This document shows, in pieces, positions 8,574 to 16,702 of a stretch of 37,172 nucleotides of DNA; the first letter of the stretch is position 1, and the number at the start of each line of letters is the position of its first letter. The stretch spans positions 1 through 37,172 of the forward strand of contig DAOWGX010000021.1 in NCBI GenBank assembly GCA_030641715.1. Reading direction: 5' to 3'. The notes under the pieces were generated by a model. The model ran no database searches and had not been told where the DNA came from. It saw nothing but the letters and a program-made list of their open reading frames with translations. A program made the position numbers and the translations under genes. This DNA comes from Nanobdellota archaeon. GTDB lineage: Archaea > Nanobdellota > Nanobdellia > Pacearchaeales > GW2011-AR1.

Positions 8574-8986
8574 CTTCTTTCCTCGTCATTTGATGTGGAT
8601 TTGATTTCTTTTTTTAAATTACAATAGTGATTGTAAACTTGTTCGACAGATTTGTTATGAACTTTGTTGTGGTGGATAAATCCTCCCCCGAAAGATTTTG
8701 GGATGTGCATGAGTTCATGGATGATTACTTTTAATTGTTCGTCGCTGGGAAGTTTGTCGAATTTTTCTGAAATGACTTCGATTAAATAAAATCCTTTTTT
8801 TCTTCCCATGCCGATTTGCATTGCTTTACCAAGGGCGTGACATCTTGCGATTGTTCTCCTCGCTGATGAGCCGAAACTTCTGATGAATGCGACGTGTTCT
8901 AGTAAGACGTGGTTCCATTCAAGTTTTTCTACGATTTCTTCGGAGATTTTTTGGATGTCAGGTGCGTGCGTGTATTTTATTCCCAT
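8564..8986 (-). CDS. Putative metallopeptidase (phage-metallopeptidase-like, HExxH)
   Basis: KVIIHELMHIPKSFGGGFIHHN; overlaps the neighbouring genes at both ends, suggesting an operon. Confidence 0.75.
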   Translation of the reverse strand: MGIKYTHAPDIQKISEEIVEKLEWNHVLLEHVAFIRSFGSSARRTIARCHALGKAMQIGMGRKKGFYLIEVISEKFDKLPSDEQLKVIIHELMHIPKSFGGGFIHHNKVHNKSVEQVYNHYCNLKKEIKSTSNDEERRWF

Positions 8987-9195
8987 TATATTATTTCTAT
9001 TGTTTTTCTTTTAGACGTGAAGCCTTTTATAATTTTAACTTGTTTTTTTAAATGTTTAGATAGGAATTTTTCTAATTCATTATTAGCCTTATTATCTTTA
9101 GGGGATTTTTTTGAGAAAACTTTATATTCGTCGTCGGAGATTTTTTGTATTTCTTGTCTTCCGGAATTAGGCTGGGCTTTTATTTTTAGTCTCAT
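8986..9195 (-). CDS. DUF167/YggU family protein (ORF open to 9267; internal Met start preferred)
   Basis: LKIKAQPNSGRQEIQKISDDEYKVFSKKSPKDNKANNELEKFLSKHLKKQVKIIKGFTSKRKTIEI, the DUF167 pattern (PKDNKAN, GxTSRxK). Confidence 0.8.
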   Translation of the reverse strand: MRLKIKAQPNSGRQEIQKISDDEYKVFSKKSPKDNKANNELEKFLSKHLKKQVKIIKGFTSKRKTIEII

Positions 9196-9285
9196 AAGAG
9201 AGTTAGGAAGAGGGGGTTTAAATTGGTTGTTGTGTGAAATTTTCCGTTGCAAAATATTTAAATACAAATAGAACGTCTGTAGATT

Positions 9286-9972
9286 ATGAAGGGATTGATT
9301 TTATTCGATATTGATAAAACATTAATTAAATGTTCAACAGAATATGCGACAGCGTTTTCTAAAGGATTTAAGAAAATTTATAAGATTGATAGTACTATTG
9401 ATATAATAAATTATCAAGGTATGACTGATCAGCAAATAATTATTGAAGTTCTCGAGAAGAATGGGTTAAAAGAATCCGAGATAGTTTCCAGGATTGAAGA
9501 GTGTATGAGGGTGATGGTAGATTATTTTGATGAAGTAAAAGATTCTGTTCAAATAAAAGTATTGCAGGGTGTGCCAGAATTGTTAAAAAAATTAGAAGAG
9601 CAAAATTTTCTTATTGGATTGGTTACGGGAAATCTTGAACCTATTGGAAGAATAAAACTAGAGAAAGTAGGACTGGGTAAATATTTTAAGTTTGGAGGTT
9701 TTGGAAGTGATGATGTTAGTAGGACAAAGTTGGTGAAATTGGCGATAAGAAGAGCTGAGGAAAATTTTGGTTTTGAGTTTGATGATAACGTTTTTCTTTT
9801 TGGCGATACTCCTAAGGATATGGAAGCTGGGAATGGGGCAGGAGTGGTAGCTGTTGGGGTTGCGACGGGAGAGTATTCTAAGGGGGAGTTGGAAGATGCC
9901 GATGCTGGTTATGTCGTCGATGATTTAGGGGATACGGAGAAGATTTTGGATTTGGTTTTGGGGAAGGAGTAG
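9286..9972 (+). CDS. HAD superfamily phosphatase (phosphoglycolate phosphatase-like)
   Basis: LFDIDKTLIK motif I, GLVTGN motif II, FGDTPKDMEAGNGAG motif IV. Confidence 0.88.
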   Translation: MKGLILFDIDKTLIKCSTEYATAFSKGFKKIYKIDSTIDIINYQGMTDQQIIIEVLEKNGLKESEIVSRIEECMRVMVDYFDEVKDSVQIKVLQGVPELLKKLEEQNFLIGLVTGNLEPIGRIKLEKVGLGKYFKFGGFGSDDVSRTKLVKLAIRRAEENFGFEFDDNVFLFGDTPKDMEAGNGAGVVAVGVATGEYSKGELEDADAGYVVDDLGDTEKILDLVLGKE

Positions 9973-9987
9973 TTGTTTTGTGGTTAG

Positions 9988-10764
9988 TTAGATTTCTATC
10001 ACTTTGTCAATAAGAGTTAAGGTTTCTTTTCTCGCAGGAATTTTCACATTCAGATTATGGTATCCTTTAGTGTCATAAGTTATGTTTGCGGAAACTTCGT
10101 CGTTAGGCCAAGGTTTGTACCCTGTAATTTTCTTGCTGAATTTTAGAGTTGCATAAGGCATATTCTCCGAAGTTCTTTTTTCTAAGATGCTTATTATGTC
10201 TGGGTGGATTGGCGGTAAGGACTGAAGTTCTTTGAAGGATGTGCCCCCCCATTTTAGTATGGATTCTAAGGGAATCATTCCTTCTCCAAGTATACTAGCT
10301 AAGAGAAATTGTTTTTTTACGATATTGTCAAGCGAAGAAATATTACATTCTCTAAGTTTGGGGTTTTCGTCTTGAATGTAACACCAATAGCCTCGTTCGT
10401 CTATCTTGTTGTTTCCTATGGCGATACCGTCAAATTCTAAGTTTCCTAATAGTTTTTTAATCTTTCCCAGTCCGATTGGTATGCTAAATTTAAAGTCATA
10501 ATATTTTTCAGGATCTGAATTGTTAAAGATGATATCTTTTCTGTCCTTCCCATCGCGATAAGTAAAATAAAATCTTCCCTTCTTAGATTTATCCTCTAAA
10601 TTAATAGATATCTTAGAAAATGAACAGATAGGATTTTCATGTATAGTTGCCTTGTCGTCTATTTGAATGCATTTAGATGCTAACGTTTTTTCTAAGTTAT
10701 AGAGGTCATTTTCATACTTGATAAAAATTGGCCGGATGTTTTCCCAAAGTTCTTTTGGTTTCAT
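9988..10764 (-). CDS. Hypothetical protein (258 aa)
   Basis: Intact ORF; no family recognised. Confidence 0.6.
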   Translation of the reverse strand: MKPKELWENIRPIFIKYENDLYNLEKTLASKCIQIDDKATIHENPICSFSKISINLEDKSKKGRFYFTYRDGKDRKDIIFNNSDPEKYYDFKFSIPIGLGKIKKLLGNLEFDGIAIGNNKIDERGYWCYIQDENPKLRECNISSLDNIVKKQFLLASILGEGMIPLESILKWGGTSFKELQSLPPIHPDIISILEKRTSENMPYATLKFSKKITGYKPWPNDEVSANITYDTKGYHNLNVKIPARKETLTLIDKVIEI

Positions 10765-10809
10765 GTTTTTTGAGAGTTTTAGAGGTTTAAATATATTCTT
10801 AATTTTATA

Positions 10810-11991
10810 TTAACCAGTCATAATTTCAATCCCGTCCCTATGTTTCAAAGCGTGGTCTTTTCCGACGGGCTGTTTTGTTCTGACGTCTATTGCTTTTATG
10901 AATTTGTTTCCGATGTCGGTGTGTAAGTGGTATGCGAAGTCTAATGCTGTCGAACCTCCCGGAAGGAGGAAGCAGTCGGGGAGGACGTTGCCTTTACTGT
11001 CTGCGAGTTTTGAACCTGCGGGGAAAATTGCGATGTATTTTAGAAGGTCGAAGACGGCTTTGTCGAGGACGTTTTGGACTCCTGTTGAACCGTAGGCATC
11101 TAAGACATTTTTCTGGATTGATTCCAAGGCGGTTTTCTGTTTTTCATTAATTTGGTCTTCGTTGATTGTAAATTTTGGCGAGCCTTGAATGTAATCTATT
11201 AGTCCTGTATTTGTTGCTTGTCTTAGTGAGAGTTCCGCATCTGCCGAACACGGGATGATTAAAATTTCTGGAAATTCTTTTTTTAATCGTTCTAAGTTTT
11301 CTTTTGCTGAGGGTTTGTCGATTTTATTTGCGACGATTAACATTGGTTTTGTTGTGTGTCTTAATGTTTTTGTGAAGTTCGCTAAATCTTCTTCGGACCA
11401 TGAGGTGGGTTTTTCTGGATCGAGTTTCAACTTTATTAGGACGGATTTTACATCTTCTTCTGAAACTTTTAGTCCTGAGAATTGTTTTGCTACGGCGTCG
11501 GGGAAGTTTTGTTTTGTTGATTGGATTGTCCGCGAAAATTTGCTCCAAACTTTTTCAAAAATTTCTCTATACCATTTATTCAATTCGTTTTCCAACATTT
11601 TCACGTCTTTTATCGGGTCGCCGTTTCCTTCTCTTCCTTCGATGTCTGTTGTTCCCGAGGTATCCACGATTTGGAGGAACATGTCTGCTTGTCTTAGGTC
11701 GTCGAGGAATCTGTTTCCGAGCCCTTTTCCTTCGGAAGCTCCTTCGACTAATCCTGCTACATCCATTAGTTCTACTGGGACGAATCGTGTCTCTCCGGTG
11801 CAGAACCCTGTTCGGGGATTGCATTTTACGTTGAGTTCCTTGCAGAGGGCTTTGACTCGAACGTATCCTATGCCGTGATTTGGTTTAATTGTTGTGAAGG
11901 GGTAGGATGCGATTTGAATGTCTGCTAGCGTCGCTGCCTTGAAGAATGTTGATTTTCCGCATGATGGTTTTCCTACTAGTCCTAGTAACAT
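10810..11991 (-). CDS. YchF/OBG-type translation-associated GTPase with C-terminal TGS domain
   Basis: MLLGLVGKPSCGKSTFFKAATLAD (G1), DVAGLVEGASEGKGLGNRFLDDLRQAD (G3 region), NKID (G4), TGS-like end. Start moved to internal Met at 11991; the track ORF extends to 12114. Confidence 0.9.
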   Translation of the reverse strand: MLLGLVGKPSCGKSTFFKAATLADIQIASYPFTTIKPNHGIGYVRVKALCKELNVKCNPRTGFCTGETRFVPVELMDVAGLVEGASEGKGLGNRFLDDLRQADMFLQIVDTSGTTDIEGREGNGDPIKDVKMLENELNKWYREIFEKVWSKFSRTIQSTKQNFPDAVAKQFSGLKVSEEDVKSVLIKLKLDPEKPTSWSEEDLANFTKTLRHTTKPMLIVANKIDKPSAKENLERLKKEFPEILIIPCSADAELSLRQATNTGLIDYIQGSPKFTINEDQINEKQKTALESIQKNVLDAYGSTGVQNVLDKAVFDLLKYIAIFPAGSKLADSKGNVLPDCFLLPGGSTALDFAYHLHTDIGNKFIKAIDVRTKQPVGKDHALKHRDGIEIMTG

Positions 11992-12006
11992 TTTTATTGG
12001 TTTATT

Positions 12007-12142
12007 TATGAGCCTGGGGGAATTTTGCTCGCACTTCACTCTAAAATTTTGCCTTATTTTCTTTAGGGCAAAATTCGAGCAAAGATGCTCGTCCCAGACA
12101 AGTCGGGTATTCAAATTTGATTCTATGAGCCTGGGGGAATTT
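12007..12142. repeat. 19-nt direct repeat TATGAGCCTGGGGGAATTT (12007-12025 and 12124-12142), duplicating the tRNA-Ile 3' end
   Basis: Exact repeat by eye; second copy is the 3' acceptor/T-arm end of the tRNA gene. Confidence 0.85.
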
Positions 12143-12244
12143 GAATCCCCGACCTCTGGCTTTCTTCGATTGAAGAAAAGTTAAAGTTCTAACGAACCTC
12201 AATCATATAAGACCAGCGCTCTAACCTGGCTGAGCTACAGGCTC
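12126..12244 (-). tRNA. tRNA-Ile(UAU) containing a ~44-nt intron after position 37 (intron about 12162-12205)
   Basis: Reverse strand: GAGCCTG-TA-GCTC-AGCCAGGTTA-GAGC-G-CTGGT-CTTATA-[intron]-A-GCCAG-AGGTC-GGGGA-TTCAAAT-TCCCC-CAGGCTC-A. Acceptor, D, anticodon and T stems all pair. Body resembles archaeal tRNA-Ile (GUAGCUCAGCC-GGUUAGAGCGCUGG). Confidence 0.85.
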
Positions 12245-12284
12245 ATGGAAATAGGGAATAAATGAAATATAAAAAGGTTTGGAG

Positions 12285-13250
12285 TTACTTTTTACAGAGA
12301 GCAACCACCTTGGACTTATCCTTGGAGAAGGTAATTTGAACTGAACTAAAATAGATATTCAAGTAAGATAATAAATCTTTATGGTCATATTTGTATGCAA
12401 CCGCGACAATTATTTGATCTCCTTTGTGGAATACAACTTCTTTTTTGTTGAAGTTTATTGTTTTATCTTTCTTTATCTCATAATAGAATTCCATTCTCTG
12501 GTTTTTGAATCGGGTGTTATATTCTAAATCTGTCTTGTTTAGTCCTAATTGTAATGGCATGTGGATAAGAAAATTATCTACAGCTTTATTTTCTGCTTGA
12601 GATTTTGTTCTTTCCTTTATTTTCTCATCTATAACTGCGGTGTCTATTAACAACAAGTCGTTTCCTTTCATGCTACTTCTAATTTCATATAGCAATTCAT
12701 TTATTTCGAAATTACCTAATGTGTTTCCAAGAAGTAAAATTAAATTTTTCTTATACTTGCCGATATTTAATAGATGTATTACGTTTTCTAAATTTTCAAA
12801 ATCAGAAATATTGTATTGAAATTCAATTACTTCTGCTATGTTTTCTTTTGAAAAGGTTTCTATAGCTTTTTTTACTAGGTAACTACTTATATCAATAGGA
12901 CAATATTTTATTTCTAATCTATTGCCACATGTTTTTATCAGACCTCCTGCTTTCTTGCCATCCCCACAACCTAGATCAATAATATTAATTGGTTCTTTTT
13001 TCGCCCAAGTAACTATTTCATCGGCCATATTCTCTATTAATTTTTGACCTTCATTTTCTCCTACGGCTTCATTGTAACTTTTAGAGTTTTCTAATTCTAA
13101 GTACGCTTGTGCTTGTTCGGGAGTTAGGTACCATAACTTGGAATCGGCGATGTTCCAGATTCGCGTGTTTCCTTCTAAAGAGTAGCCTCTTTTTATTAAT
13201 TCTCTAAAAATTAAATCGTTGATTTGTAGGCGATTAGTTTCTGTTGCCAT
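12285..13250 (-). CDS. EgtD-like SAM-dependent methyltransferase (Methyltransf_33/histidine N-alpha-methyltransferase family)
   Basis: YLTPEQAQAYLELENSKSYNEAV, IIDLGCGDGKKAGGLI, LILLLGNTLGNFE (family-typical LxxGxTLGN). Confidence 0.75.
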   Translation of the reverse strand: MATETNRLQINDLIFRELIKRGYSLEGNTRIWNIADSKLWYLTPEQAQAYLELENSKSYNEAVGENEGQKLIENMADEIVTWAKKEPINIIDLGCGDGKKAGGLIKTCGNRLEIKYCPIDISSYLVKKAIETFSKENIAEVIEFQYNISDFENLENVIHLLNIGKYKKNLILLLGNTLGNFEINELLYEIRSSMKGNDLLLIDTAVIDEKIKERTKSQAENKAVDNFLIHMPLQLGLNKTDLEYNTRFKNQRMEFYYEIKKDKTINFNKKEVVFHKGDQIIVAVAYKYDHKDLLSYLNIYFSSVQITFSKDKSKVVALCKK

Positions 13251-13589
13251 GAATATAAGGAGAATTTTCGCTTTTTATGTGTTTGTATTAATTGTTAGGA
13301 GGTAATGGTGGCGACAGAATTTGGGGTCGAATATTGTGTCGTGTTAGTTCGTGGTGACTCGACTTGAATCTAAATAACAACGTTTAAAAATTAAAATTCA
13401 TGTTTAAGTCCATGCTCCTATAGTCTGGTAAAACACAGACTATTTAAACTTCTTAAGAAATTAGTTGTTTTACTCTTTTGGTTGTTAACAAGTTAAAAGA
13501 CTATGAGGCTTATATATTTTCCTAAAACATCTATCCTTTTAGTCTACATTCCAACCGAGAGCGTGACATTTACGAACTATTTATGATAA

Positions 13590-15401
13590 TTATTGATCTT
13601 GTTTTTCTCTTATAAATTTTAATAGTTTTCTAAAATTATCTTTTGTTCTTTTTGTAATGGAAACAACTTTATTTTCTATTAATAACTTCATGAAGGCTGT
13701 AGCTAGGGTTTTCTTTAGAGCAGACTGCTTATGTTGTATTTTGGCATAAGTATTTTCCCCAAATACTGCGTCAATGACGGTCTTTTTGTCAGATTCCTCT
13801 ACCAAGTCTTCTATTGGCCCCCTAATCCCTAAAGCATCATCAAATGTATGTATTCTATCTTCAACATAACTTTCAAATTCTTTAACATAATTTGTCTTGG
13901 ATTTTCTCCCACCCCTATCCCCATCTAGTATTATTACAAAGTTGCTTCCCCATGCAAGATATAATCTAAGAATATCCCACAATTTATCACAACCTGCGCC
14001 TGGATAAAAATTATATTCAAATTTATCTCTAAGTATTGTTTTTACAAAATACTTTAACGCATAGAAATCATTTTTACCTTCTAATATCGTTATATTTGGA
14101 ATAGGTTCAAGAAAACTAGGTCTATAATCCAACCTGTCCAGAATAGGTTGAAAGTAAGAAATTTTATCGTCTCCCAATCCCTGTCCAACGTATCTAAAAT
14201 ACTTAATAACCTCTATTTTTGCATTATCCTCTTCATTTAAATTCCCAGAAAATTCTTCTTCGGTGAGACTTTCATTTATACATATATATGAGCCACTTAA
14301 CCATTTTGGATTAATTAGGTGGTGACTATGCGTGGAATAGATCACTAAAGACTCCTTGCTTAAATCCTCTATTGCCTCAATTATTTTGGATTGTGCAGAA
14401 GAATGTAAGTTTGAAGCTGGCTCATCTAATAGAAAAAGTATATTTCTTGTTCTGGTTTTTCTAAATTCTGTAAATAATAAAAATGAGAAAAACCATTTAA
14501 ATCCCTTACTTCGCTCGTTTACTGAAAATATCTTCCCAGTATTTGTTTTAATTTTAAAAGATACTTCAAGTATTTTGTTTGCATATTTTGTATTAATCTT
14601 AATTTCCTTAAAGTTTATTTTCTGTTCTCCAAATAAAGCGCTCCATCTTGAAGTTATTTTTTCATCCAAGATTCTTTCCATTGAAGATATACGATTTTCC
14701 GCGGGATCATTATCCGTCTCCCAAATATCAACAACATGTTCTTGGAAATTCAAATCTGGGTTTGAAGTTTTTAGTATGTCGTTCAAAACAGATTGCCAAA
14801 TCTTATTATTTTTCATTGAAATACTTTCACTTTCAACAGCCCCGGATACCGTGAAAAATATGTTCTCTGGAATTTCAAAAATAAAGTCATCATAATATAA
14901 AATTTCTGGAATTAGTTCTCCTTTTATGAAATCTATAAGTTTTTGCCAACTTTCATTGTCGGTTTTAGAGAGAGATTTTGACGATGATAATGTTTTTGCA
15001 TCAAAGCTACAGGATATATTTGTTTGTTGGAATTTATGTAATTTAAAATTAAATTTGAATGCATATGAAAATTCATTAGAAATTTCTAAAGACGTTCTTT
15101 TTCCTAACTCTTTTTTCCAATAATCATTAATTTTTTCTATATCTTCTTTCTCAAATACAAGATTGGACTCGACATAAATATCTCCCGTAAAATCAGTCCC
15201 TTTCGGTCTGAAGATATTTAAAGATTCTTCCAGTGGCTCGTTTCCTTTAATCATTTGATAAAATAGATTTATTGCTTCCATAACACTGGTTTTTCCACTT
15301 TCATTTAAACCAACCAAAGTAATAATTCGATCACTGTCCAAATCTACGCTAACTTTATGGATTCCCTTAAAATTTTTAACTACGAAATTCTTATATAACA
15401 T
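13590..15401 (-). CDS. OLD family ATP-dependent nuclease (AAA ATPase + TOPRIM)
   Basis: Walker A VGLNESGKTSVMEAI, Walker B NILFLLDEPASNLH, YSTHSHHLI, TOPRIM-like ILEGKNDFYAL and VIILDGDRGG. Confidence 0.9.
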   Translation of the reverse strand: MLYKNFVVKNFKGIHKVSVDLDSDRIITLVGLNESGKTSVMEAINLFYQMIKGNEPLEESLNIFRPKGTDFTGDIYVESNLVFEKEDIEKINDYWKKELGKRTSLEISNEFSYAFKFNFKLHKFQQTNISCSFDAKTLSSSKSLSKTDNESWQKLIDFIKGELIPEILYYDDFIFEIPENIFFTVSGAVESESISMKNNKIWQSVLNDILKTSNPDLNFQEHVVDIWETDNDPAENRISSMERILDEKITSRWSALFGEQKINFKEIKINTKYANKILEVSFKIKTNTGKIFSVNERSKGFKWFFSFLLFTEFRKTRTRNILFLLDEPASNLHSSAQSKIIEAIEDLSKESLVIYSTHSHHLINPKWLSGSYICINESLTEEEFSGNLNEEDNAKIEVIKYFRYVGQGLGDDKISYFQPILDRLDYRPSFLEPIPNITILEGKNDFYALKYFVKTILRDKFEYNFYPGAGCDKLWDILRLYLAWGSNFVIILDGDRGGRKSKTNYVKEFESYVEDRIHTFDDALGIRGPIEDLVEESDKKTVIDAVFGENTYAKIQHKQSALKKTLATAFMKLLIENKVVSITKRTKDNFRKLLKFIREKQDQ

Positions 15402-15554
15402 ACAAGGAGAGAAGATTACGAATGTTTATATATTTTCTCATGTACTTTTCATAGCTTGTGTAATTTTATATCCTACATATTTGGAAAATCTAATAAAATA
15501 TCTCACAAAAAACATTATGTGTAATTATTTAAACTAAAAAAATTAAATAATCTT

Positions 15555-16319
15555 ATGAATATTCCTTCGGCAGTTCTGAGTATAAAAAAGAATGCAAAGA
15601 TAATTGGAGATTTTTTTGCCAATAATTTCACAGAGATTGTATTTTGGATAATTCTCATTCTACTATTGTTCTTATTTTGGGGTTTTGTTGATTATAGGTT
15701 GGTAAACGGAGGGATTATACTTTGGATGATAGGCATAAAGCAATACATCTTGCCGGGGATTGGGGAGCAAAATGCTTCTAGATTACTAATAGGATCAATA
15801 CTTATTCTTACGGGAACCTTGGCCATCTTTACTAAGAATATTATGGCAATAGGGGGTGATGCCATGGTTCTTGTTATGTTAGTGATTGTAACGGGAGTAG
15901 TGGGTTTATATTTTCTCATGGAAAATTTCCTGGCAAAAAAGACAAAGATAATTTCTATTCCCACATTATTAATTATGACAATCGTCCTAATGTTTACAAT
16001 AGGGCCCCTCATTAACGCGATAAATTCGAATGGATTTTCCAATTTTTATTTTTATTTGGCTACAATTAATTTCATAATTTTGATAAATTTCGGGCTCTTT
16101 ATATTGATTAGAGAATTATTGTCATTATATGGTATAAAGAATAATAGCTTATCTCTTGGTGTTGCAGTATCAATTTTCGTTGTAGTCAGTGGTTATTTCT
16201 ACCTAGGAATCGTTCCAAAGGAATTAAAGCTAGAAAGATTTCTTATAATAGTTTCTATCGGTTTTGTAACTGTCTGGGGGGCTATAGCATCATTTAGAAA
16301 TATCTTTAACTGGAGATAA
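15555..16319 (+). CDS. Multi-pass integral membrane protein, unknown function
   Basis: 254 aa with several hydrophobic helices (FWIILILLLFLFWGF, AMVLVMLVIVTGVVGLYFLM, etc.). Confidence 0.7.
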   Translation: MNIPSAVLSIKKNAKIIGDFFANNFTEIVFWIILILLLFLFWGFVDYRLVNGGIILWMIGIKQYILPGIGEQNASRLLIGSILILTGTLAIFTKNIMAIGGDAMVLVMLVIVTGVVGLYFLMENFLAKKTKIISIPTLLIMTIVLMFTIGPLINAINSNGFSNFYFYLATINFIILINFGLFILIRELLSLYGIKNNSLSLGVAVSIFVVVSGYFYLGIVPKELKLERFLIIVSIGFVTVWGAIASFRNIFNWR

Positions 16320-16368
16320 AGGTTAATTTTTAGAAGTCCAAAATTCAAATCTTCTATTTTAAATCAAA

Positions 16369-16455
16369 CGCGGGTTCCATTCTACTACTCTAGTGCTTTG
16401 ACCTAGCCCAGTTATGGGCTGTTCGATGACTACAATTTGTCCCAACGGAACCGCG
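16369..16455. other. Candidate structured intergenic RNA/DNA element, 87 nt, strand unresolved
   Basis: Terminal arms CGCGGGTTCC (16369-16378) and GGAACCGCG (16447-16455) pair with one bulged nucleotide; internal hairpin AGCCCA-GTTA-TGGGCT. Confidence 0.5.
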
Positions 16456-16587
16456 CATTTAAACATGATCTCAGCGACGGCGCTATGATATAATCATGGT
16501 TTTTTAATTAAGTTCTGAAAGTTAACAACTTAATTTTTTAACATGTAAACAAAAGGCTTTTATATGCACATTAATTTCTTAAGAAGA

Positions 16588-16660
16588 GCTCCTGTAGTCT
16601 AGTGGCCAAGGATGCTGCCCTTTCACGGCAGTGACCCGGGTTCAAATCCCGGTGGGAGCG
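16588..16660 (+). tRNA. tRNA-Glu(UUC)
   Basis: GCTCCTGTAGTCTAGTGGCCAAGGATGCTGCCCTTTCACGGCAGTGACCCGGGTTCAAATCCCGGTGGGAGCG; anticodon loop CTTTCAC; TATA-like CTTTTATATG upstream. Confidence 0.95.
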
Positions 16661-16702
16661 TGTTAGTTTTTTGTGATTTTCATGGGACTGTTTAAGAGAT
16701 GT

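Noticed and set aside
11255-11878. Plus-strand ORFs (207 aa, 144 aa) opposite the YchF-like GTPase
   Set aside because: Antisense to conserved GTPase motifs; composition not protein-like.
13414-13445. Possible functional split tRNA 5' half (as in Nanoarchaeum tRNA-Glu)
   Set aside because: Similarity to tRNA-Glu ends after about 16 nt, no anticodon stem and no matching 3' half found; a complete tRNA-Glu(UUC) is present at 16588.
16369-16455. Possible tRNA (length and closing stem are tRNA-like)
   Set aside because: No T-loop TTCRANY in the right place, no U33-containing 7-nt anticodon loop on either strand, closing stem has a bulge; kept only as a generic structured element.
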